Source: Neobacillus mesonae
Lineage (GTDB): Bacteria; Bacillota; Bacilli; Bacillales; Cytobacillaceae
Direction of reading: 5' to 3'
Assembly (NCBI RefSeq): GCF_001636315.1
Contig: NZ_KV440949.1
Location: 2,970,973 to 3,034,972 of the forward strand
DNA length: 64,000 nucleotides
Shown here: positions 57,303-64,000 of the stretch, in pieces
Layout: every line of letters begins with the position of its first letter
How positions within the stretch are numbered: the stretch's first letter is position 1
Translations under genes and position numbers: made by a program
The notes under the pieces: model-generated
What the model saw: only the letters and a program-made list of their open reading frames with translations
The model's database searches: none
What the model was told of the DNA's origin: nothing

Positions 57303-57602
57303 ATGGGGAACGTAAAAATTGATGGAGATAAGGTGAATGAGGCAAAATCTGCGGCAAAGGCGTTGGAGCAATCCATTGATCAAACATATGAGCAATGTGA
57401 ACAATTGATTGCTTACGTTCATTCCGCAAAATGGAGTGGAAAATCACGGGACGCTTTTCTAAGCTATCTTGAAATCATTCATAAATATCATAAGGATATG
57501 AAGTCAGCTGTAAAAAAACAAACGAAGGCATTAAACAACTACAACGGTTATGTAGGGGATTTTCTTCGCGACAGTTCGGTAGCAGAAGTGAGGAATCTGT
57601 GA
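57303..57602 (+). CDS. esxB: EsxB-like WXG100 protein
   Basis: 99 residues. The helix start VKIDGDKVNEAKSAAKALEQ and a KWSGKS turn (Trp about 44) resemble S. aureus EsxB (IKADGGKVDQAKQLAAK... WEG). It is a likely secreted partner of the effector. It lies 7 bases after the EsxC-like gene; its TGA touches the next ATG. Confidence 0.85.
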   Translation: MGNVKIDGDKVNEAKSAAKALEQSIDQTYEQCEQLIAYVHSAKWSGKSRDAFLSYLEIIHKYHKDMKSAVKKQTKALNNYNGYVGDFLRDSSVAEVRNL

Positions 57603-58309
57603 TGAAGGCATCAACAGAAGCGTTTTCTGTTTCCGAATTATATTTGTTGGCAGCGGCTTTTGGCGGAAATGTCCTGTTTGGTTTACCTGAGAAAGAGATC
57701 TTCCAGTTTCAAGGTGAAGAGGTATTCCAAGTGGCACAGCGGCGTTTAATCGAAAAGGGGATAGTATCCCCTGAAGGGAAAATCACTCAAATAGGGGCCA
57801 TCATCATTCAGACGATCGAGGCTTATCATCTGAGTGATAAATATGTTCGGATTAATAATTTAATGTTTGCATTTCGAGACAAGGAAAGTGAAGAGGTCAT
57901 TGTTCTAGTAGAACTGGAAGAGCAAGGCCATTATCAGTTACGAATCATTTCGAAAGCAACCGCCTTACGAATTTTAACGGAAAAATTCCCGCTTGTGGCA
58001 AGAGAACCTGAGGAAGATGAAAAGAACTTCCTAAAAGTAGAATTATCCCATCAGGAAAGACGAGAGATGGAGGAATTTGAGCCAGAACAGATGCTTATGA
58101 ATCTGGAATTCTTTCATTTAACGGAGGAGCCGAGAGAAAGGTTCAATGCCCGTTATTATCAGCAATGGCTAATCTTTACAAAAGACGAGAAGCTGATCAT
58201 GGTGGATACCGTGAATCGAAAATATTACCATGCCAGTCAATATTGGTTTTTAAAACTATTGTTTGATGAAATGGATTTCCCTTATAAGGAGGAGAAGTCA
58301 TATGCTTAA
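57602..58309 (+). CDS. EsaE-like chaperone (DUF5081 type)
   Basis: 235 residues, soluble, mixed alpha/beta, starting MKASTEAFSVSELYLLAAAF. In S. aureus the corresponding protein EsaE binds the toxin EsaD and brings it to EssC. The family is assigned from the N-terminal pattern and the position between esxB and the esxD-like gene. GTGAGGA lies before ATG 57602. It overlaps the next gene by 8 bases. Confidence 0.75.
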   Translation: MKASTEAFSVSELYLLAAAFGGNVLFGLPEKEIFQFQGEEVFQVAQRRLIEKGIVSPEGKITQIGAIIIQTIEAYHLSDKYVRINNLMFAFRDKESEEVIVLVELEEQGHYQLRIISKATALRILTEKFPLVAREPEEDEKNFLKVELSHQERREMEEFEPEQMLMNLEFFHLTEEPRERFNARYYQQWLIFTKDEKLIMVDTVNRKYYHASQYWFLKLLFDEMDFPYKEEKSYA

Positions 58310-58637
58310 AGCAATGGCCGGTGAGGGCGGTGGTTCGGGATTACTCATTAATATTAATCCTGATGAAATCACCACCATTTATAAACATTTATTGGCAATC
58401 ATTACCGAATTGGAGAATAATGCGGTGCCAAATATAGAAAGGCTCGGAAATATTGACTATTACACGGAGGGAAAAGCCAAAAAAACGATGGCGGTTTATC
58501 CGGAAGCAAATCGCAAAGTAATGGATCTCTATGATAATTATTCCCGAGCAGCCGCATTGGTTGTCGATATTTTAAATACAATGATTCAGACCGACGAGAA
58601 TATAGCTCAACAAATCATTGCCAAGCTGGAGGTTTAG
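58302..58637 (+). CDS. EsxD-like helical-hairpin protein
   Basis: 111 residues. Region 15-105 forms two long helices; there is no WXG but the size and helical pattern fit a small co-secreted partner, as EsxD in S. aureus. Strong AAGGAGGAG before ATG 58302. It stops 3 bases before the toxin gene, so the two are coupled. Confidence 0.7.
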   Translation: MLKAMAGEGGGSGLLININPDEITTIYKHLLAIITELENNAVPNIERLGNIDYYTEGKAKKTMAVYPEANRKVMDLYDNYSRAAALVVDILNTMIQTDENIAQQIIAKLEV

Positions 58638-58640
58638 CAG

Positions 58641-60395
58641 ATGGATGTAAAATATATCCCGTCGGACTGGAAAAAGATGCGGGATGGGATTGGGGATTTA
58701 ATCGGTCTCGGCCGCTGGGGCAAAGGAATGATTGATAGTTTAAAAGATGTAAGTGACAATTTGGAGGATGCCGAGGCGGACATCGCGAAATATGATAGTG
58801 ATGGTGTCATTTCCTTTCATCACACCAGTTTAAAAAGCAAATACCAGAGTTTGTATGAAGACTTTCAGGTGTTACACCGGTTCACCGGCAAGGTTGGCGA
58901 TATTGTCGACCGGACGATTGACCAGCCTTTCTATGAAGATATGGATACGTTTGTCGAGGCGATGCGGGATTTAACCATATCCAATTACACAACGAAAAAC
59001 CGTATCGGAGCCGTTGATACACAATTCGTCTATGCTGGCTATGGTGAGAGGCAAAAGCTTGAAGTGCCAAAAACAGAAGTAAGCATCGATGATCTATTTA
59101 ACGGTGATAACTACTATGGGAAACAAATGAAGCTTGAGTATGAAGCCTGGAAAGAGCTTAATCCCGATCAAGATTTTACACAGGAACAATACCAGCAGGC
59201 AGCCGTCAATACCCGTGCTTTTGAATATGAGTCGATTCGTAACCGGCAGGAAAACAAGGAATTTTGGACACAGATTGGGGCCTTAGTCGTGATTGTCGGC
59301 GCAACTCTCATTTGCCCGCCGGCCGGCATGGCCTTAGGGGCAGCCTATGGAGCGATGGAATTGAGCTCCGCGGTGTCGGGGAAAGATTGGGTTTCCGGCC
59401 GGGAGCTTGGCACAGGGGAACGAGTTTTTCGGGGAGTCTTAGCCCCGCTGGATATTGTCCCAGGGGTGAGCGGTTTAACGAAGTTTAGCGGTACTGTGCG
59501 CATTGCCCATGCTGGTGAAAATATCGGGCATTTGGGCATAGGGATGAAAGGCAGCTTCAATCAAGGTGTCATGCATATTGACAACATGGTGAAAACAGCT
59601 GGGCAGCAATCCGTCACCCGTCTAAGAAGTGCTTCATCCGCTGTAAAAGACGCCGCAAATGTGGTGAAAAATAAGCTGGCCAAAGATATAATAGAAGCAG
59701 GAAAAGCAGCAGACACAGCCGTAACTTATGTTAGAAACAATTTCTCACCTCGAACGCTTTTGGAACCGGAATATGCCGGGATCGGAAAGGTCGCCACATC
59801 AGCCGAAAATACCCATGCGATCGAGAATTCGTTGGCAGGTATGGTTAGCAGGATTAAGGGGATAAATATTGAGGGTGTTGCTAAGGTTACGGGTAAAGTT
59901 TCTAATGAAGTAAGTGATATAAAGACATTTGTGGATAAGGGACAACATTTCACCAATGGAAGAAAAAATAGATTAAAGCCTAATATTAGATATCAAACAG
60001 GCGAATATGATTACTTTTATGAAACAGATCATTTAGGTAGGATTTCAAAATTCGAAACAGAAAACTTACAGTTAACAAAAAGAGAAGACAGATTGTCACA
60101 CAGTAAAAATACACTTGGTAAAGTAAAAGGACAGGACCATGCAGGCCATTTGGCAGGTGATAGATTTGGAGGATCACCTAAACTAGATAACTTGGTATCG
60201 CAATTATCTGATGTTAACTTGAAGCAATATAAGAAAATTGAAGATGAATGGGCAACAGCTTTAAAAGAAACACCTCCAAAAGAGGTAACGGTTGATGTTG
60301 AAATAACATATACTGGGGATGAATTGCGTCCTGAGAAATTTATAGTTAATTACTCTATTGATGGGGAATGGGGCTTCAAAATACTTAAAAATTAA
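58641..60395 (+). CDS. Secreted nuclease toxin, EsaD-like (type VII effector)
   Basis: 584 residues, S. aureus EsaD being about 614. The N-terminal 200 residues are a helical transport domain, then a hydrophobic glycine-rich stretch (QIGALVVIVGATLICPPAG) and a pretoxin-like KDWVSGRELGTGERV block. The C-terminal DNA/RNA non-specific endonuclease domain (about 440-584) has RLKPNIRYQTGEYDYFYETD and the active-site region KGQDHAGHLAGDRFGG with catalytic His, then LDNLVSQ. GGAGG precedes the ATG. Exported by EssC with EsaE help; it probably degrades nucleic acids of rival cells. Base composition becomes AT-rich near 59870, at the start of the toxin end. Confidence 0.9.
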   Translation: MDVKYIPSDWKKMRDGIGDLIGLGRWGKGMIDSLKDVSDNLEDAEADIAKYDSDGVISFHHTSLKSKYQSLYEDFQVLHRFTGKVGDIVDRTIDQPFYEDMDTFVEAMRDLTISNYTTKNRIGAVDTQFVYAGYGERQKLEVPKTEVSIDDLFNGDNYYGKQMKLEYEAWKELNPDQDFTQEQYQQAAVNTRAFEYESIRNRQENKEFWTQIGALVVIVGATLICPPAGMALGAAYGAMELSSAVSGKDWVSGRELGTGERVFRGVLAPLDIVPGVSGLTKFSGTVRIAHAGENIGHLGIGMKGSFNQGVMHIDNMVKTAGQQSVTRLRSASSAVKDAANVVKNKLAKDIIEAGKAADTAVTYVRNNFSPRTLLEPEYAGIGKVATSAENTHAIENSLAGMVSRIKGINIEGVAKVTGKVSNEVSDIKTFVDKGQHFTNGRKNRLKPNIRYQTGEYDYFYETDHLGRISKFETENLQLTKREDRLSHSKNTLGKVKGQDHAGHLAGDRFGGSPKLDNLVSQLSDVNLKQYKKIEDEWATALKETPPKEVTVDVEITYTGDELRPEKFIVNYSIDGEWGFKILKN

Positions 60396-60415
60396 TCTAA
60401 GGAGAGGAAAATTAT

Positions 60416-60871
60416 ATGAAAAGTTTTGAGGATAGATTTAGTGAATTACAAGCAGATATGATATCTATATGTATGGAATTTGTTGAGGATAGAGCCGATA
60501 GGGTGTATGTTTATGCTTCTCGTGAAGAAGGAGTTATTTCGAGTAATTTCTTTTATTTGATTAATAATAAGTATGTAAAGAGTCATAAAGTGAATGATGC
60601 ATTGGAGATTGGAGAAGAAAGATTTGATGTGTCCCCAAAACGGGGGTTTATGGTATTACGCATATTATGTGAGGATATCGAAAAAATTGAAGAATTATGT
60701 AAGGAATATGAAAGAGAAATACCGACCGAGATGAAATTAATATATGATGTTAAGAGTGGCAACTTTAAAGCAGACTACAAGTATGATTTAGTATATACTA
60801 ATGATGACATTAAAACGGCCGATCATATAGCTGATGAGTGGTTTGAAGAGGTAAAAATTAATAACCTTTAA
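60416..60871 (+). CDS. Immunity protein, DUF600/YezG (EsaG) type
   Basis: 151 residues, soluble. DUF600 pattern: DRVYVYASREEG...FFYLINNKY then a C-terminal GNFKADYKYDLVYTNDD block and W-containing helix. It follows the nuclease toxin by 20 bases with AAGGAGAGG, the usual toxin-antitoxin order (YeeF-YezG, EsaD-EsaG). It probably neutralises the nuclease in the producer. Similarity is moderate, and position supports it strongly. Confidence 0.8.
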   Translation: MKSFEDRFSELQADMISICMEFVEDRADRVYVYASREEGVISSNFFYLINNKYVKSHKVNDALEIGEERFDVSPKRGFMVLRILCEDIEKIEELCKEYEREIPTEMKLIYDVKSGNFKADYKYDLVYTNDDIKTADHIADEWFEEVKINNL

Positions 60872-60942
60872 AAAAAGAGTACCTCTAAACAATAAAAACT
60901 ATATTATTTTTTAAGATTTTCCATTTTGAAATTATAACACTT

Positions 60943-60981
60943 AGGACTGCCTTACACTACAAAGGCAGTCCCTTAATTTTT
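60943..60981 (+). terminator. Terminator of the Ess locus
   Basis: 10-bp stem ggactgcctt/aaggcagtcc with an 8-base loop, then TTAATTTTTTT. It abuts the convergent anti-sigma gene. Confidence 0.88.
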
Positions 60982-62103
60982 TTATTTCTCTAACTCCACA
61001 ACAATATCCTCCAATACAAAATCCTCTTTCCTCGTATCAGAACTTGTTGGTATTGAAACTTTCTTTTCCCCAGTTTCCGTTATTGTTGCTGAGGCATAAT
61101 TATTTGAATTGTAATTATTTAAGTAAATATGAGGAGTTATAATAAGCTTCTTGGCATTGGGGTCTAATTTTCCAAATGTTTTGCTCCAGCTCATCTTATT
61201 GATACCATCAATACCTGATCCTCCATTGCTTGCGCCAGTGTAACTATTCCCTAAGTCATCTTTTATTTCCAATTCAACATATGCCATGTCCCATTTGTTT
61301 TTAATAGGAATGGAAACCTCTTGGTCGTAATAAATGATAAAGGACATTGGTGTAAAGGATACTTTATTGATCCTAACTTTTACCCCGTTCTTTTCAGCGC
61401 TGCCGTCGGCTAGTTGTACTTTACTATCGGTTGTTCTAAGACTAAAAGCAAATTTCCAGTCACCTTTGATTTCCGTTTGATTCTCTGGGGTAGTAATTTT
61501 GTCAATATTCCATTTAATGTTTGCCACATTCATTTTATGATCATCGATATTACTTGCCGTTAATATGCCTACATATTTATTTTGATCTATTTTAGTAGTT
61601 TGGCCAGTGCCAGCTGTACCTGCCATTCCTTCTATTTTCGGTAAGGAAATATTGGCATTTCCTAGCTCTTTTTCACTTTCGATAGAATAGGTGATTGTGA
61701 CAGTTTTTCCGTCAAAAACGGCATCATTTACGATAATTTTAACTCCATTACTTTCTTGTGTCATATTAATTTCACTGGAGAACTCCTTGTAATTAGAGAA
61801 CAATCCAGATGATTTATCTTGGGAAGTATTTGTGTCTTGATCAAAAAAGCGAAAAATATCATCAATGAAGGGGATGTTTTTGGCATAAGCAGGAAACGTC
61901 AATCCCAATGTAGTTACGGATAGACCGGCGATAATAGATGCAGCGGCAACAGTCATCTTCCAGCCTTTTGTTTTCTTTTTCCGGTTGATGGACTTTTTTA
62001 AAGTCCGCTTGACTTTAGCCTTTTCGAGTTCACTTACTTCTATTTCCTTAAACTCATTTTCATCTATGTCAATATCATTTAGCAATTCATAAATGTCCTT
62101 CAT
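60982..62103 (-). CDS. DUF4179 membrane protein, probable anti-sigma factor
   Basis: 373 residues. An acidic cytoplasmic N-terminus (about 1-45) precedes one membrane helix (about 48-70) and a large extracytoplasmic beta-rich domain of the DUF4179/DUF5643 type. These proteins are encoded with ECF sigma factors and hold them inactive. It overlaps the sigma gene by 4 bases. The signal is unknown; proximity to the Ess locus hints at envelope stress, as inference. Confidence 0.88.
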   Translation of the reverse strand: MKDIYELLNDIDIDENEFKEIEVSELEKAKVKRTLKKSINRKKKTKGWKMTVAAASIIAGLSVTTLGLTFPAYAKNIPFIDDIFRFFDQDTNTSQDKSSGLFSNYKEFSSEINMTQESNGVKIIVNDAVFDGKTVTITYSIESEKELGNANISLPKIEGMAGTAGTGQTTKIDQNKYVGILTASNIDDHKMNVANIKWNIDKITTPENQTEIKGDWKFAFSLRTTDSKVQLADGSAEKNGVKVRINKVSFTPMSFIIYYDQEVSIPIKNKWDMAYVELEIKDDLGNSYTGASNGGSGIDGINKMSWSKTFGKLDPNAKKLIITPHIYLNNYNSNNYASATITETGEKKVSIPTSSDTRKEDFVLEDIVVELEK

Positions 62104-62666
62104 ACGCCATTCTCTCCTAACTTTAGGTTCACCGCTTTTTGGCTAAGTTTCTTCTTTCCTCGGTAAATTCGATTATCAATCGCAGCTTTGGTCATACCGA
62201 GTTTTACTGAAATATCCTCCGTCTTTAAACCGAGAAAGAACTTCATGATGAAAATCTCTCGTTCAACTGGCTCTAATTGGTTGATTAACTTGATTATCTC
62301 AGTTCTGTCTTCTAACATAATCAGTTCATCTTCTACTGATTGATCTGGATTCAAATCCATTTCATTTGAAGCGATTTCTAACCTTTTGCTAGCTTGTCGG
62401 TAGTAATCAATAGCTTTAAATTTGGCAATGGCACAAACCCATTTCTTGAAATCGTTTGCCTCTCCGTTAAACTTTTTCGAATTGTTCCAGATTGAAAGAA
62501 AGATATCATTGATGCATTCTTCGATTATGCCAGTGTTATGAAGAGGACTGAGAACTTTACAGGTAACCCCCTTAATTAATGGCAGATATTGATCAACTAT
62601 ATAATCCAAGGCATCCTCGTCCTGCCGCTGCAGACGCTTTATAAAATTTGTATCATTACACTTCAT
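62100..62666 (-). CDS. ECF-type RNA polymerase sigma factor
   Basis: 188 residues. Region 2 includes EECINDIFLSIW and AKFKAIDYYRQ (about 49-90), region 4 has LGLKTEDISVKLGMTKAAID then NRIYRGKKKL. AAGGGGA precedes the ATG. It is co-transcribed with the DUF4179 gene, the likely anti-sigma. A palindrome GTAAAAGCTTTTAC (62688-62701) lies just upstream. No autoregulated ECF promoter could be fixed. Confidence 0.93.
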   Translation of the reverse strand: MKCNDTNFIKRLQRQDEDALDYIVDQYLPLIKGVTCKVLSPLHNTGIIEECINDIFLSIWNNSKKFNGEANDFKKWVCAIAKFKAIDYYRQASKRLEIASNEMDLNPDQSVEDELIMLEDRTEIIKLINQLEPVEREIFIMKFFLGLKTEDISVKLGMTKAAIDNRIYRGKKKLSQKAVNLKLGENGV

Positions 62667-62687
62667 AAACCATTCCCCTTAAGTATT

Positions 62688-62701
62688 GTAAAAGCTTTTA
62701 C
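62688..62701. promoter_or_regulatory. Palindrome GTAAAAGCTTTTAC upstream of the ECF sigma gene
   Basis: A perfect 14-bp palindrome 21 bases upstream of the start codon. It may be an operator or part of the promoter region. Confidence 0.4.
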
Positions 62702-62906
62702 ACCCTATATAACGGTTGTAAAAAGGTTTTTTCTCGGAATTTTAATAAAAAGGTAAATTTATTTTTAGTCTATCAGAGTAATAGGGAATACTTGAGTACT
62801 AAGGAATTAATGAAAGGCGAATATGGTAACGGGGTAATAATGAATATAAAGATAGGGTCTATACAAGAGCGCCCTCCTTTAAAATTATTTCTTATAGTAA
62901 TTTAAC

Positions 62907-62936
62907 AAAAAAAGGAACTATTCCAGTTCCTTTTTT
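62907..62936. terminator. Terminator of the sigma-54 activator gene
   Basis: Stem aaaaaaaggaact/agttcctttttt with 5-base loop, bidirectional, 10 bases after the stop of the minus-strand gene. Confidence 0.88.
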
Positions 62937-62945
62937 GTAGGATGT

Positions 62946-64000
62946 TCAATCTTTCAATAAGTCCTGACAATATTCTCTAATCAATTTGGCCGCATATGTT
63001 TGGCTGATTTGCAGATCCCTGGCTACACGCCTAGAGCTTTTATTCACCTTATAAGACTTACGAACCATCTCTTTTTTTGCCGATTCTATTGCTTGATTAA
63101 GGGAAGTGGGGGCTGTGTTTTCCATTTGCAGCAGTCCTTGATTATACATGCCCTCGGGTAGATCATCGATATCGATGACATCATCGCTTACAATGACAAG
63201 CCTTTCAATTAGGTTTTCTAATTGCCTTATGTTTCCGGGCCATGAATAATGGGATAGTAATTCAAGGCAATCTTTAGAAATTAATTTGTTCATTTCATGG
63301 ATTCGATTAAATTTGTATAAGAAATTATAGATGAGCGGGATGATGTCTTCCTGCCTTTCACGAAGAGGAGGCATTTGGATATCCACAACATTCAGCCTAT
63401 AATATAAATCTTCTCTAAAGGTTTTACTTTTTACCATTTTGTTTAAGTCTTTATTGGTCGCGGCAATAATCCGGATATCCACTTGCTTTTCTTTATTTCC
63501 GCCAATGGGGATGAACGTTTTCTCCTGAATAACTTGCAGTATTTTGGCCTGTAGAGGTAAAGGCATGTCCCCTATTTCATCAAGAAATACTGTTCCCCCA
63601 TCAGCACATTCAAGTATTCCTTTCTTTCCGAACCGGCTTGCATTGGTGAAAGATCCCGGTGTATAGCCGAAAAGCTCGGATTCCATTAAATCTGCTGGGA
63701 TTGCTGCACAATTGATCGTTAAAAACGGTCCGTTTTTTCTACTGCCGTTTTCGTGAATATATTGGGCCAAAATGCTTTTACCTGTTCCCGACTCACCAAG
63801 AATTAATAAAGTGGAGTTTGCAGCTGCCACCTTCTTAGCGAATTTTAGCAAATCTTTCATTTTTTCATTATTTGTCATAATGCTGCCGAATGGATCTTCT
63901 GTTTCTTTACTTTGATGAGCATCTTTTTCTTTTGCTTTTAGCATTTTGTAGCTTTGTAATTCCCTTGCGGTTGTTACAATTAGTTCCACTTCCTTCTTAT
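62946..64000 (-). CDS. Sigma-54-dependent transcriptional activator (partial, 5' end outside)
   Basis: 351 codons are inside the window, and the frame stays open to the window edge (KKEVELIV...), so the N-terminal sensor part, probably a PAS domain, is cut off. The AAA+ domain is complete: Walker A GESGTGKS, Walker B GGTVFLDEIGDM, arginine finger region FREDLYYRLN and PPLRERQEDI. The sigma-54 contact loop reads GSFTNA instead of the usual GAFTGA. A short HTH end (RRVARDLQISQTYAAKLI) differs from Fis-type ends. The target is unknown. Confidence 0.9.
   Translation of the reverse strand, partial: KKEVELIVTTARELQSYKMLKAKEKDAHQSKETEDPFGSIMTNNEKMKDLLKFAKKVAAANSTLLILGESGTGKSILAQYIHENGSRKNGPFLTINCAAIPADLMESELFGYTPGSFTNASRFGKKGILECADGGTVFLDEIGDMPLPLQAKILQVIQEKTFIPIGGNKEKQVDIRIIAATNKDLNKMVKSKTFREDLYYRLNVVDIQMPPLRERQEDIIPLIYNFLYKFNRIHEMNKLISKDCLELLSHYSWPGNIRQLENLIERLVIVSDDVIDIDDLPEGMYNQGLLQMENTAPTSLNQAIESAKKEMVRKSYKVNKSSRRVARDLQISQTYAAKLIREYCQDLLKD

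Noticed and set aside
62700..62760. ECF autoregulatory promoter (AACCTT / CGTTAT) before the sigma gene
   Set aside because: The two elements are only about 8 bases apart, half the required spacing.

Overview
The window is a stretch of chromosome from a low-GC Gram-positive spore-former of the Bacillaceae, probably Neobacillus, Mesobacillus or a close Bacillus relative. The grounds are gene order and protein sequence: the 3' end of an rRNA operon, the tsaE-tsaB-rimI-tsaD / ydiF / moaC / rex / ydiK-ydiL / groES-groEL order known from B. subtilis, a CIRCE operator, a SigB-type promoter before gsiB, and Bacillus-type ribosome binding sites. The tatAy-tatCy pair that sits between rex and ydiK in B. 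subtilis is absent here. No database was searched; names rest on recognised motifs and remembered relatives.

Layout. 1-900: end of 23S rRNA, 5S rRNA, initiator tRNA-Met and tRNA-Asp, with a duplicated fragment of the tRNA-Met 5' end. 1066-10963: conserved core, with a five-copy palindrome array and a DnaA-box cluster between tsaD and ydiF, and a mobile-looking structured repeat inside the groESL operon. 10964-28067: two accessory segments bounded by three copies of the last 16-18 bases of groEL. They hold a broken fetB, an FMN-binding protein/ApbE/RnfD-like electron-transfer cassette with its own two-component system, a DUF4309-NagZ fusion glycosidase, duplicated polysaccharide deacetylase genes, an HxlR-SDR-monooxygenase group and an ABC-2 exporter. 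28368-36176: a 2-hydroxycarboxylate carrier, a group II intron relic, two secreted phosphatases, gsiB and a small metallopeptidase.

36273-43925: a PucR-regulated pyrimidine/hydantoin-type catabolic cassette (permease, DUF917, HyuA) flanked by repeats related to a MerR-like coiled-coil protein gene; the repeats carry TATCGC-GCGATA palindromes and a near-perfect Noc-type binding site.

43971-60871: a complete Ess-type (type VII) secretion locus in the Staphylococcus order: esxA, esaA (interrupted by one in-frame TAG), essA, esaB, essB, essC, then an esxC-esxB-esaE-esxD-esaD-esaG-like effector module with a secreted nuclease toxin and its immunity protein. 60982-64000: an ECF sigma factor with a DUF4179 anti-sigma partner, and the C-terminal part of a sigma-54 activator that runs off the window.

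Themes: phosphate scavenging (two exported phosphatases), extracellular flavin redox chemistry, cell-wall turnover (NagZ, deacetylases) and contact-dependent competition (type VII toxin). Much of 10.9-44 kb shows duplication followed by decay: relics of fetB, yjgB, nagZ, a deacetylase, a group II intron maturase and the MerR-like gene are all recognisable.
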